A DNA stretch of 64,000 nucleotides from Gliomastix tumulicola (Eukaryota; Ascomycota; Sordariomycetes; Hypocreales; Bionectriaceae): positions 2,042,409-2,106,408 of the forward strand of contig BCHX01000005.1 in assembly GCA_001599755.1 (NCBI GenBank), written 5' to 3'. The notes beneath the pieces were generated by a model. It ran no database searches. It worked only from the letters and a program-made list of their open reading frames with translations, and had not been told where the DNA came from. Position numbers and translations under genes: made by a program. Positions 22,229 to 33,815 of the stretch are shown here, one piece after another (the stretch's first letter is position 1; each line of letters begins with the position of its first letter).

Positions 22229-23842
22229 ATGGGCGAGCTGGGCGGTCTCTCCCCTGGAGGGGCCATAGCTGTAGGTTCACGAAGCGGCTGGAATGAGGGA
22301 TGGAGGCGAATGACGACACGTTGCTGAACAACACCCTTTCTACAGCTAGGAATCCTGGTCGGCATACTCTCGACGAGCGTACAGAGCATCGGCCTGACAC
22401 TGCAGCGGAAATCACACATCCTCGAAGATGAGAAGGGGCCCCACGACATCCGGAGACCGCCGTACCGACGGCGGCGATGGCAGATGGGCATGGCCATGTT
22501 CCTCATCGCCAACATCCTGGGGAGCACGGTGCAGATCTCGACGCTGCCCCTGCCCGTGCTGTCGACGCTGCAGGCCGCGGGCCTCGTCTTCAACTCGATA
22601 TGCGCCTCGGTGATCCTCAGCGAGCCCTTCACGCGGTGGTCGCTGTACGGCACGACCCTCGTCACGATCGGCGCCGTCCTGATCGCCACGTTTGGCGCGA
22701 TACCCTCGCCCGCGCACGACCTCAACGGGCTGCTGTTCCTGCTGGCGCGCAAGTCGTTCATCGTGTGGATGATCTTCCAGGCGGTGTTCGTGGTGGCACT
22801 CGCCGTCACCATGGACGTGGTCAGCGCGACGTCGAACCTGTTGCACAACGCTCGGTTCCGGCTGGTCCGCGGCATAATATACGGCGTCATCAGCGGCATC
22901 CTGTCCGCGCACGCCCTGCTCTTCGCCAAGTCGGCTGTCGAGCTCATCATCAAGACGATCGGCGGGAAGAACCAGTTCGCCCACTGGGAGGCGTGGATGA
23001 TCGTCCTGGCTCTGGTCGTCCTGGCGCTCTGCCAGCTATACTATTTGCACAGGGGCCTTAAGTTGGTCTCTACGTCGGTTTTATACCCGCTTGTCTTTTG
23101 TGTTTACAACATCATTGCTATTCTTGACGGCCTCATCTACTTTGATCAGACCAGTCTCATCTCGCCCCTGAGGGCATGTCTAATCGCCCTGGGCACGGCG
23201 ATCCTCCTGTCCGGAGTGCTGGCCCTGTCGTGGCGGCTCAGCGAGGAGCAGCACGCCCCAGGCGTTGGGCAATCTACTCTGGCCCCTGGTCTGGGTCTCA
23301 TCGATGACACGGAGGGAGAGGAAGAGTCGTTGCTTGGATCGGAGTCGGCAGTGGAGGATTATGGCCCGAGATACGACACCTTCGCGAGCGCTAACGGCGA
23401 AACCACACCGATGACCCCGACACGGCGGAAGAGCTTGCGATGGATAGAGCAGGCCGAGATTTGGGGAGAGCTTGAAGACCAGGACGAGCCCACCACGCCC
23501 GTAGGCCGCAAACGATCGAGGACCATGCCTGGGCGCAGCGAATCATCCCCTCTACTATCAAGCCAACGGAGCGAGACGAGCCCCAACACCAACTCCCCGC
23601 GAAGACACATGCGGAGGAGGAAGAGCACCGGCTTCCCGGGCCTCGTCGCCCGCCGACACATGAGGAGAAGAGGCGGCTCTCTCTCTGAGTCCATCGGCAA
23701 CATGCTATCGCTGCGATGGTGGCGGGACCGGCGAGAAAGAGGCAGCCTACCGACATCACCCCTCGCAAACCGAGACAGCGGCGAGCCGGGCAGCAGCGGG
23801 AGCAGGGGTTCCGCTTCGAGAAGACACCACGAGGAGGCGTAA
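22229..23842 (+). CDS. NIPA-type (DUF803) magnesium transporter-like membrane protein
   Basis: A multi-pass protein of the NIPA family, whose animal members transport Mg2+; substrate in fungi is mostly inferred. Exons 22229-22270 and 22346-23842 give 512 residues. The 75-nt intron is supported by frame: MGELGGLSPGGAIA joins LGILVGILSTSVQSIGLTLQ, restoring the first membrane span. The hydrophobic core (about residues 10-345) holds about nine spans, with family-like LQAAGLVFNSICASVILSEP and a later YPLVFCVYNIIAILDGLIYF. The C-terminal 160 residues are cytosolic-looking and low complexity, rich in Arg, Ser and Glu, including repeated RRHMRRR stretches; such tails are common in fungal members and may carry phosphosites. 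The NCBI-style shorter start inside exon 2 would lose the first span, so the spliced model is preferred. Confidence 0.85.
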
Positions 23843-24326
23843 TGAGTCAGTTGTATGAATATTGAGCATACGGCATATTATATATACACACCGCACACAC
23901 ACAGACACACTGGGGCTTGCAAGGCGCTGGCGTACGCAGTATATACTGGGAATTGGGCAGAGCCATTCGGGCTTTTTTTTTCTCAACATCATTCGAAGAC
24001 ATTGGTTGAACGTGTTCGACGCATCCTCTAGAGATTAATATACCGTTTCATACTTTCTTTGTCATAACGGTGCATTTTGAGCACAGTTGCATGTCTGTTA
24101 TATGTATGGCATAGCAAGATCCAATATTTGAATTCAAACTCGCTCTTGAGATACCCAATCCTCCACTGCCACTTCGACACCCAACAACACTCCCGCGTGC
24201 ATATGAAGCAAGTCAAGTCAGCTCTACCGAAACGAAATGTCATGAAATCCAGAGCCGCTATGCTCTCTGCCAACCCCCCCATTCCTCCACCCCTTTAAGC
24301 CCTCCTCCTTCCAAGCCCGGCCGAGG
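23843..24326. other. Convergent intergenic region NIPA-like / tetraspanin
   Basis: 3' regions of two convergent genes. A short CACACACACAGACACAC tract lies near 23890-23910 and a T8 run near 23973. No gene is seen. Confidence 0.55.
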
Positions 24327-25073
24327 CTACCAGCCGATCTTCTTCTGGTCAATGAGGTGGTACCACTCGAGGTCTTTGCGGTGCTTATGGAGGCACGTTA
24401 TCGCCAGGATGAAGAGAGCGTCAACGCCTGAACATAGCATGTCAGTGAACCTAGATTTCCCACGATTCCAGGGGGGGCGGGGGGGTTGCCTGTTCTTACC
24501 GACAACACCAAACACGGCAGTAAAGATCTGGTCAATCTCCGCGTTGCCAAACGAAGAAATAGCCGTCTTGCAGCCCCTCAGCAAGCCCGCGGCCGCCGGG
24601 CTAGGACAAGTCGGATTCGTGACAAACGCCGGCATCGTGCTGTTGACGTACCCGCAGCACTCGAAGCTGGTCTGCATCAGCGCCTGGACGTCGTCCGCCT
24701 GGTCCATGTAGACGTCGGCGAAGTCGTCGCCCATGGTCAGGGTCATGATCCACAGGTACAGGCCGACGCAGAGCGTGAAGAGCGCGCACACGACGACCAT
24801 GTAGCCGGCGAACTTGAGCCAGCGCCGGGCCGTGGGCATGAGCAGCGCGGGGATGATGGCGAAGACGGCGGTGCCGAAGATGAAGGCGGCGTTGACGATG
24901 GCGGCGGTGATGGGGAAGCGCTGGTAGAGCAGGCCGCGGACGGCCTCCTCGCCCGTGGACGGGACGTTGTCCTTGCGGGACTGGAAGACGAGGGCGAAGG
25001 CGAGCTCGATGGCGCCGGCGCCGATGAAGAGCATGTTGGCGGCGGCCGTGACGAGGACGATCTTGCTGACCAT
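24327..25073 (-). CDS. Tetraspanin-family membrane protein
   Basis: A four-span membrane scaffold protein. Exons 24501-ending first exon 24500-25073 and 24327-24427 encode 224 residues; the 72-nt intron has a GTAAGA donor and TTCAG acceptor and leaves the frame open if retained (248 codons). Spans are predicted at about residues 5-27, 56-78, 88-110 and 180-205. The large loop (about 111-180) contains the diagnostic CCG motif at 139-141 (FECCGYVNST) plus Cys156 and Cys168, enough for two disulphides. Ascomycete tetraspanins fall in the PLS1 and TSP3 groups; PLS1 is needed for appressorium-mediated penetration in plant pathogens. I cannot decide the group by eye; TSP3-like is my guess. The intron contains C7-G-C7 close to its 5' end. 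Function is therefore only family-level. Confidence 0.8.
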   Translation of the reverse strand: MVSKIVLVTAAANMLFIGAGAIELAFALVFQSRKDNVPSTGEEAVRGLLYQRFPITAAIVNAAFIFGTAVFAIIPALLMPTARRWLKFAGYMVVVCALFTLCVGLYLWIMTLTMGDDFADVYMDQADDVQALMQTSFECCGYVNSTMPAFVTNPTCPSPAAAGLLRGCKTAISSFGNAEIDQIFTAVFGVVGKNRQPPRPPWNRGKSRFTDMLCSGVDALFILAITCLHKHRKDLEWYHLIDQKKIGW

Positions 25074-28000
25074 GGTGGGCGAAGTTGTTTCGTGTCGTAT
25101 CCTCCCTTTCTTTCCCCCCCGGATGGATTCCTTTTCCTTTTTCTTTTTTTGACGACCAGCGTCTACTACAATAGTATTCCTATTCCCCTCAAGGTATTAC
25201 GGCAAGAATCGAAAAGGTGATGGCGTATGTTGTCAGTCGGAGCGCATCAACCCAAGCCAACAGGCGACCAGCGCTGGAGAATCGAAGAAAGGACCGGCCA
25301 AGCCGTAACGACGGCTAGAAAGACGGGAGAGGCTTTCGAGACCTCGCCCGAGAAGAATAAGAGAAAATGATTAAAAGAAACAAGTAAAAAAACGAGAGAC
25401 GCAGCCTTGCGCTGGCTAGCAGCACCACAGGCAGAACACACACAAACGATGGGCAAGAAGAGGAAGGGCGAAGGGGAAGAGAGGAAACAAACGCTCAGGC
25501 AAAGGAAATCAGCATTATTTCGGTAAAGTGGACAAGCATCACCGCCCCATCTGACTGGTCTCCAGCTATCAATGGAAAGCTACTACGAAGAGGAAAAGAA
25601 AGAGAAAACAGCATTTGTTTCTCGAGAATCGTATCACCCCCGGTGCAGTTTCGCTTCGAACCGCGACATGTTACGGCAGCCCAGACGGGCGAGGTTTCAG
25701 GCGCCTGGGCTCCTTAATCGGCGAAGGGCTATCGGCCAATCAGAGCGCCGCGTTGACGGCTGGGTCGCTGGATCGGGGCGCCTGCTACGGCGAATTTGCC
25801 CACTGTAACTTGCCTAAGGTTGTAAGGGGAGGCGCTGAGGCCCCCCCCTCCGTGTCATGATTCCTGTGCCTGGCCAGCCGTCTGAGGCGAAAAAAACGAA
25901 ATTAATTCATGTTTCGCTGCGGACTGGCGATAAAGCCCGAGGGTGGCGGCGTCGAGTCTCGAGTTCAACTTCGACCATTATTATTATTATTATAATTATT
26001 ATTATCGAGTGATACCGGCTGCAACTATCCATTCTCCAGCGAGCAGTGACACCATCCCTCCCGCACAAACCTGCATCATCTGACATGTAGCCCGTCTTAC
26101 AAGAGTCGGGGTGGCTTGCTGGGCACAGGCCTCGACTGCGAATGGACCCGACACTCGGCCGACACGCGCAGATTGACAGCCCGACGACACTTTGCGGCGG
26201 TCGCGGCCACAAAGCGGGAGATGGGACGACGCTCGGTTTGAATACGCGCCTGTAACTATTAACTGGCAGCAGTCGGTCGCTCTGCCGGGTGGCACTGACG
26301 GCAGTTACAGCAGGCCTCGCAGTGCGGCCTCGGGGCCATGTGAAACACTGGTGTTGCAGAATCTCTTCCTCTCGGCACTCGTACAGTGAGACCTGGTCCT
26401 CTGGCTGCGGGATGCCAGCTCGCTTGTGCACGTGGTGTCGCCAGACACTGAGAGTCGCAGAGCGAAAAAATGCCGATAATACACCCAGCAGCTGTCAGTC
26501 ACGAGAGTTGGACGAGCCATTAAAACATGCCATCTCGTCAAGAGATGCTTCCTCGGAAACACACGGTGCTCGAGCCCAACAAGGCACCGCCCAAACTGCC
26601 AACTTTGATTTCTCCCCGCCTCTCCGCCTCCCGCCACGCGCCATTCCTCTTGGGTACAGGCGCCCGTAGATTAAACAGATGCTGACGTCCAGACAACTGT
26701 GAGCAAGACGGGACGTCGAAAAGTCGGAATCACACGATTTTTTTAATGACTGTCAGGATAGCGCGAATCAGTCATCCTCTAAGGCCTTGAGAGCGGTGAA
26801 GGCAGTGCCTGTTGGTCGGCGACCAGGTGACAAAGTCTGACCAGCGTGTTTTGTCATCTGTTAGACCGTGCTACCGGAGGATCATGGCAAGGCACTCCGA
26901 GTCGTCCTCACAGTGCAAGATCTGTCAAGATTGCTCCGGACGTGCGTCTACTGTCTGAGCTCCAGGGTTAGGACATTTGATTGTTCGCGAAATGCCAGGG
27001 TTAAGGCAGGGAACGGATGACCAGCCGTACAACATCCATGGACGTGTTTCTCGTCATTTATGTCGTTATAATCCCCCCACGGTACACAGCTTTCCCGTCA
27101 ATATGGGTTTCCCTATCCGAGGGCGGGCAACACAGCTCCAAACTACCTGTTCACGAGAAGCATGGGCCACGGTCATAGCTTCATCCCTCTCTCCGTAGTT
27201 CACGGGTTCGGGTTTTGCTCTCTTGGTCCTACGAGCATGTCGTACCCATCACATGTGAGTTGTGACGAGCGCCAACGTGCTCCGTACCTAGATGAAGTGG
27301 ACATTGGAGGCTTTCTCGCTTCGACTTGTCAAATCCTTCGGCCTTAGGAAGCAAGTGACGCCGCCCAAGTCGTCATGCAACCAGGTGCACAAGACATCCA
27401 AGGCTCATCGTCATTTATGAATCAGCAAATATTGCCGATGCCAGCCAGCCTGCATGTCAGCTGACAGTTGCCCCTGAATCCCTGTGAACGGCGGTACATG
27501 GCTCTGCGAGGAGTTACTTCCCGCCCTTTGTCCAAGGCGGGCTCGCAGACGGATTCGACGAGCTGCGTCTCGCCGCCGATCTTCATTGTTCTGTGACAGC
27601 CCAGGCAGCGTGGGATGCCATCATCACGCGAGCGCATTTCTGTTGCAGGTTCAAAACAGCAGGAATCAGGGCCTTGCTCGCCATGCTCCCTCCCTCCCTC
27701 CCTTTCGCTCTCGCAATGCCATCACTCCGTCCCTTTCCGGAATGCCGGCGTTAGGGCACCGGTAGACATGCTACACAATTCCCGCTAATACTGCAGGTCT
27801 CTCTCCACAGAGGCGCGTGTCGGGCGATTTGGAAGGCCGCCGCCTGTCACTCATCAAATCTCGGGTGCCCAACGAGCAGTCGTTGCTCAAACGAACCGCC
27901 GTGTCTTAGATTATGCGAATACGTATTTCGTCTAAAAAACTTTTCGTGTCCCGTGACCATAGCGTTGGGCGTTGAAACCTCGGAAGCAAACAGATGTGCG

Positions 28001-29565
28001 ATCTGTTCTTTTAGCCTGGAGGAGCACGGGAGTTGAGCAGCACACCCAGCCAGACCTCGGACGAATAAATAGTGGGAGTTGTGATTACTCGAACGGAGAC
28101 TGGTTTGGCCCGTCAGTCCAATCAAACGCAGGTGCAACGCGAAGACCCAGTTTTGCGGACCCCGCCACCTACCTGCAGGTTTGCTGCAGGTAACCTTCAG
28201 GTACCGCCTGGTAGATTGCATGTACCGCACTCACGGTGGGAGAACCTGGTCCGGATGAGAGAATAACATGCAGCAGCATGCATGCTACTGCATGCAGGCC
28301 GGTGCTGGAACTGGGAAAGAACAGGAACCTGGATGGCAACGCCAGAGAGGTGATTATTCAACAACGCACCTTCGCGGCGCGGATTCCGATGCCCAGTCAC
28401 TGGGTTGTCGGATGCGCAAGATGGAAAGGACGACCTTGCTTTTTCTGTTGGTTTCCGAAATAGCGCACTGTGGGTGAGCTGTTCCGGTTAAGAGAGGGTG
28501 ATGGGTGGTTCCTTCCCGCCCAAGGTACTAGTATATCCTATTACGACGACTTACATGTCCCCGACGTCAATTAAGCTTTCGTTGACAAACAAACTCTCGC
28601 ACGCCGTCTGCCTGGCCTCCAGGCCGTGCTCCTCCGTTATAAATTATTACGTTGAAGGGCGCAATGGCGGCCCCGGAGGTGAAACAGCGCGCGCAGCTCA
28701 CCTCGATCTCGAGATCTTCAGCACACCCGCGGAAATCCAATTTCTTAGGTAACTTCTCACAGTCTGCCCGTGTCCGTGCCCCGGGTACTGTAAGCAGGTG
28801 GACAGTGCGAAACGGCACAGTGCCGTCGCGAGTCCATGTTGTGACGCCCCGCTGGCTGTTGCACCAGTCGACAAGTACGAAGCGCACCTTCCCCACCTCG
28901 CCCACCACCATTCCTCTGCGCCAGCATGCAGTAGCCACCCAACCAGCCCCAAGCTGGCCTGCATCCGCGCCACTGATTGGCCGAGGGTCTAGTTCCCGGC
29001 CAAATAAGGGCAATTTCTGGAGACGGCGGACGGAGTCTCTCCATGTCACAGGCCGGTACCTCTCCTACTCCTTCCGCTGGTGGACGCATCCTATCAGTCT
29101 CTACGCGTAGTGCTGACTCTGGCGGTGGAGTCCGCAGCAGGACAGTACGAGGAACTGGCACGGCAGGCACGACCTCAGGGCTCCCCCCCAGGTGATTATT
29201 AGTACCTGCGCGGGTTGCGTCTGCGTGGCTGCCGTGGCTGCTGCCATTCGCACCTGCCTTTTACCCTTAAGCCCAATCTATTGACCGAAGCAAGCAAGAA
29301 CGACCCCCCTCTTCCATCCTCCCCCCCCTCCCTCCCCGTGGCCCCGTGGAAAAACTGGGCTCCCTCGTTTGCCCCCCAGCAGAGGCTGCGCTACACACAA
29401 AATTGCCCAACCAGGCCTTGTTTCTGTTCCAACAGCGTACACTTCCCATTCTCTCCGCTCCTCTCCAGATTCAGTATAGATCCATCGGCACCACGCTCAA
29501 AACAGTATCTCCACCACTTTTTGCCTTTTACAGCTTGTGTGATACAGTCGATTGGTATTGGCAAC
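25074..29565. other. Long divergent intergenic region, tetraspanin / MCM1
   Basis: About 4.5 kb without a convincing gene. It contains a TTATTATTATTATTATAATTATTATTA tract near 25978-26004, a CCAAT box in good context (GGCCAATCAGAG, 25734-25745), and CT-rich, C-run-rich sequence (29306-29340) in the probable MCM1 leader. Open frames are all under about 175 codons and unrecognised. Much of the length probably serves MCM1 regulation. Confidence 0.5.
25736..25740 (+). promoter_or_regulatory. CCAAT box candidate
   Basis: CGGCCAATCAGAGCG is a near-ideal CCAAT-box context for the HAP/CBF complex. It lies about 660 bp upstream of the tetraspanin start. Target gene is inferred from distance only. Confidence 0.35.
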
Positions 29566-30569
29566 ATGGCCGACATCACGGATCAGCACGACCAGACGTC
29601 GCCGACCGACCTCGAGGAGTCGCAGAATGGGAGCGGCGGCGCCCAGGAGAGTCGCGGCATCAAGCGCGCGAGGCCCGCGCCCGCCGACGACGACGACGAC
29701 GACGACGAGAAGGGCAGCCGCGAGCGTCGTAAGATCGAAATCAAGTTCATCAGCGACAAGAGTCGTCGCCATATCACCTTTTCCAAGCGCAAGGCTGGTA
29801 TCATGAAGAAGGTATGTTCGCTGGCGCGTCGACGCCAAAGCCCGCCCTCAATGGTGGCGTCGGGCAGCCCAGGAGCCCTCGCGAGACGAGATGGCGGGGG
29901 CGCCGACGCGCGATGTCGAGGACCTGTCGCGCGACGAGGCGTCCTTCGACGAGTCCTCCCTCATCTCTGGCAGAATCTGATCAGACTGACACGTCCTGCT
30001 TAGGCCTACGAACTGTCCGTCCTCACCGGCACCCAGGTGCTCCTGCTGGTCGTGTCGGAGACCGGCCTCGTCTACACGTTCACCACGCCGAAGCTCCAGC
30101 CTCTCGTCACCAAGGCTGAGGGAAAGAATCTGATCCAGGTAAGTCGAGCTGATAGCACCGTGTTCTGCGGCGTTACGTGACCTCAAGCCCCGTGTGGACA
30201 AACAGTCCGCGTCGATGGGGGCGGGTCATGCGCTGCTCTCCAGTCCGTTCAGCCGAGGCTAACGTTTCCGTCCTCCCACAGGCCTGCCTCAACGCTCCTG
30301 AGCCCTCTTCTGGCAACGAAAACGGTGTAGATGGCGAACAGGTCGAATCGCCCGAAGAGCCTGCGGCCCAGCACCTCCCTCCCCAGGGTGGCCGCCCAGG
30401 CATCCCCCAGAACCCGCACATGCCCCAGGGGTATAGTATGCCTCCCAACGTGCCCATGGACCCCCAGCAGGCCATGGCGTACCAGAACTACATGCAGCAG
30501 CGGAATCAGGGGTACGGCTCGGGCATGCCTGCGCCCGGCCTGCCGCCCAGTCATCAGCATCAATCATGA
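29566..30569 (+). CDS. MCM1: MADS-box transcription factor Mcm1
   Basis: SRF-type MADS factor controlling mating-type, cell-cycle and developmental genes with cofactors such as the alpha-box protein and Ste12. Exons 29566-29811, 30004-30138 and 30282-30569 encode 222 residues. Residues 1-51 are acidic (a run of seven Asp at 41-47); the MADS domain spans about 52-110 with RRKIEIKFISDKSRRHITFS, KRKAGIMKKAYELSVLTGTQ and VLLLVVSETGLVYTFTTPKL. The C-terminus is rich in Pro, Gln, Met and Gly, as in fungal orthologues, and should be an activation or interaction region. Both introns fall in phase 0 at conserved places; they are 192 and 143 nt, clearly longer than other introns in the window. The gene sits between two long noncoding stretches, in keeping with a tightly regulated transcription factor. 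Confidence 0.95.
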
Positions 30570-33136
30570 CTGCGCACTACATAACGACATATTCGGCTGT
30601 TGATGATTGGCTGCCGGGGACGCACCCGGACCTGGCTACAGTCAACTGAGGTGTGCCGAACTTGAATGCTGGGAGGAATTGGGCTGGCGTTGATTAGGTG
30701 TTGATCTGCCCCGTGCATTTGTTTTTCCATTTCCTTTTTTGTCGGTTTCCTCCCCTCTCGGTTGGTCTCTTGCTTCCCTCGCCACCGTCGCCAAGTTGCG
30801 GGTCGGAGCAGACACATGTAGGGCTACCTACTGTGATCTCCAACGACATTACGCACATTAATTTCAAGGAGACACGGGTGGGGAGAGATCTGTGTGGTTG
30901 ACCACGCACCCTGCCTTATTGGGAGACGGCGCAGCCGTCGCGGTGGAATTATCTGGCCAGGCATGGGTTCAGTGGCTCGCGGATTTCCTTTGTTCTTTGA
31001 CCGATTTCCCTTCTCATTTGATTTCAACGAAAGAAGAGTTTAGCGATGTCTCCGGGGGTATGTACTATGAGGTTCAGAGAGGTACGGGGGAGTTCATGAG
31101 AATCGGGATTTTTTTTGGAAGGCTACCCGTCTGTGGGAGGATGGGAGATTTATTATGCCCACACGCAGAAGGTAGTCGGACAGCCAAATGAGCTCTTATT
31201 CTTACCTCGAACTGCGATCTCTTCCAAGTGGTTCCCCCTCTCGCGTGTAAGACCCGTGAACCCTATCCCGAATCATGCCCAGCCTTGGTCTGACGTAGAT
31301 GTCGTGGTCGTTGAATAAGGTATTCCTTCATTGGGCAAGTGGGGGAGACCTTTCTGAGTCGTTTGGGTCTGAGATACGGTCGACGGCGATCGCTGCGACG
31401 TGGTGGCGTGGGCGTGGCGGCGTTGGTTCAAGAAGAAGAGCATTGGAGGTTGGGTTGTTCCTCTCTTGGATCAAAGCCGTTTCTATCCCCCCGACAAGCC
31501 TCCAGCCCCGTCCCGAACTCCAAGGCTCAAAGACTTTCTTTCTTTCTTCCCGTGAACGCGAAGCCGCTAGTCAGACGTATATCTTTTTTAAGTGGCGGAA
31601 CCACACCCCAAACGCGGGTTAGACTGACGTGCCGACGCGATGTCCTGTTTGGGGAAGGATGACTGCCTGATTGAGGATATTGAAGCCTCGTGATTGGGGG
31701 TTGGAAGGACGGGCTGGACTGGAACAGGCCCGGCTGGGGTCTTCCGGAAAGGGTCTTTGTTTTGGGGGGGAGGATCTGCTGCTGCGAGTTTGCGTTATGC
31801 GAGCGACATGTGCATTCTTGGTCGAAGGCAAAAGCACAAGGAGGGTACTAGTAGTTGAGATGATGATTGTACACTCGGAGGTTTCTATTTCGTCCAGCCT
31901 TTTAATTGAAATCTATCAACTCATGTCGGTAGCCTTGGAATGCTGTTCTGATAATGCACTTTGGACCTGACGACAATTGGGCGAGGTCGAGCACAAGCAA
32001 AGTAGGCTCGGACCTATTACCCCGTGGACTTCCACAATGTATTTACAGACTCTTACTCGGAGTCATAGACTATATTAGTAGACAACTATTGAAGTTGAAC
32101 CGAGAGACGTGATTGAAGACATCATGACGCGACCCTTCTAGCCCAAATGACGCTACAGGGTAACGGTCACCGAGGTGTGAGGCTCTTTTCGGGATCGGAA
32201 AAACAAAATCACGGCTTCTTATCGATAGGATCGTGGCCCCCCCAAGCCATCGCTAAAGAGGGATGGTGCTGAGCATATTTGAGAAGGTTTAGCTCAGCGC
32301 GGAGGAGGGGGTGATTCGCCGTGTGGCACCCTTTGTCCTTCCGTATCAGACAATGAGACTGTGAATATGATGCTCGAATCCCGAGTATTTGTCATGCCAG
32401 TGAGTGAGATATGTCGTTCAACGGGACGGAATACGACATTGAAAAAGCAAGCAAGCAAGCAAGCAAGCAAGGAAGGAAGACAGGCAAAGGGGTGAGAGAG
32501 ACACTGGAGGACGGCCTCGTCCCTGAGACATCGGGATCGCCATCATTAAAGCAGCCTATGTCTGGTCATCTCCCTGTGCGACACCTCCGAGGGCCAGAGA
32601 CCATGAAGCAGTCTCATTCTCGACCTGTAGATCAGCAATCTTACTGTCTCGAGGACATGTATAGCATGGCATTGTTGATACGGCTCAACTGGAACGCTTC
32701 TAGTGTCAACGTCCCGGGCCCGTGGCCATCCGTTGCATGCCATCAAGGTCCCCTCTGAACAGTGGGAGAGAGCTGCTAGAAGGGGGAATTAGAGGGGCAG
32801 ATTGGCTGCATCTCCCAATCACAGCGCTGCGTGCCGATTGACTTGCACCAGCCCAGGGCCGATTTGATAAAAACTCCCCGACGCCCATCCTCGAACTTGC
32901 TCATTCCAGCTCTTCGCCCTGCATACAACATCTTGCTGCCTCCCGCTATAGACTAGACGTTGCTTATTTGCTGGTTTCTTTTTATTGCTACGACATAGAA
33001 TTACTCGTCCTCCGCTCGAAACGCTATCTCGTCTAAAGTGAACGCCGTCGTCAACTTCCAACCCCCACTACTCTATCACCTACAGCCAGCCAGCCAGCTA
33101 AGCAGGCCTCCCCCGACAGAGCCTCAACCCGCCACA
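30570..33136. other. Intergenic between MCM1 and Ctr copper transporter
   Basis: About 2.6 kb with the MCM1 3' region and the Ctr promoter. An (AAGC)6 repeat is at 32445-32468. No open frame is convincing. I could not identify a clear copper-responsive element by eye. Confidence 0.5.
32445..32468. repeat. (AAGC)6 tetranucleotide repeat
   Basis: Six perfect AAGC units followed by AAGGAAGG. This is the reverse complement of the (GCTT)6 repeat at 7127-7150, with the same copy number. Confidence 0.9.
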
Positions 33137-33815
33137 ATGAGCCACCAAGGCCATGACATGGACAACATGGGCGGCGACAGCAGCAGCACCGGCACCGACT
33201 CCGGCGGCTCGGGCCACAGCTCCGGCGGCCACGCCTCCGCCTTCCAGAACACCATCATGACGACCCTCTTCAGTAACGACTGGACCACGACCAACACGGG
33301 CGCCTACGCGGGCACGTGCATCTTCCTCATCGTCCTCGCCGTCGTCGCCCGCCTGCTCGTCGCGCTCAAGGCCCGCATGGAGGTCCGCTGGGAGTCGCAG
33401 GCCGTCAAGCGCCGCTTCGTCGCCGTCAACGGCAAGGGGCCCCTAGCCGAGCGTGTCTCGGGGGACCGCGAGTCGAAGCAGCTCGTGCTGAGCGAGAACG
33501 GCGTCGAGGAGCACGTCTTTGTCGTCGAGAACAGGACGCAGACGACGAGGCCGTGGCGGTTCAGCGTCGATCCTGTGCGGGCGTTGCTGGATACGGTGAT
33601 TGTTGGCATTGGATATCTCCTGTTAGTCCTCCCCCACTCCCCCCCTCTTTGCTGTCCTGCTGCTACGGAACCCATTACTAACGTGCGTGTGTGTGTGTGC
33701 GTGTAGGATGCTGGCTGTCATGACGATGAACGTGGGCTACTTCCTGTCGGTGCTGGGTGGGGTCTTCCTTGGGAGCCTCGCGCTCGGCCGCTTCAGCTCG
33801 CTTCCTGAGCACTGA
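33137..33815 (+). CDS. Ctr-family high-affinity copper transporter
   Basis: Imports Cu(I) as a trimer across the plasma or vacuolar membrane. Exons 33137-33621 and 33707-33815 encode 197 residues; the 85-nt intron joins ..GYL to MLAVMTMNVGYF. The N-terminus (MSHQGHDMDNMGGDSS) has the Met and His residues expected for an extracellular copper-binding segment, followed by a Gly/Ser linker. Span 1 is about residues 54-78; a cytosolic loop of about 80 residues follows; span 2 contains the diagnostic MxxxM (Met163-Met167) and span 3 the GxxxG packing motif (Gly180-Gly184). The C-terminus ends SSLPEH, without the Cys/His motif seen in some Ctr proteins. Transcription is usually repressed by copper in this family; I could not verify a binding site. 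The intron is C-rich after its donor. Confidence 0.92.

Noticed and set aside
22484..23842. Shorter NIPA-like model starting at the internal Met in exon 2
   Set aside because: The spliced model from 22229 restores the first membrane span with consensus splice sites, so the internal start is less likely.
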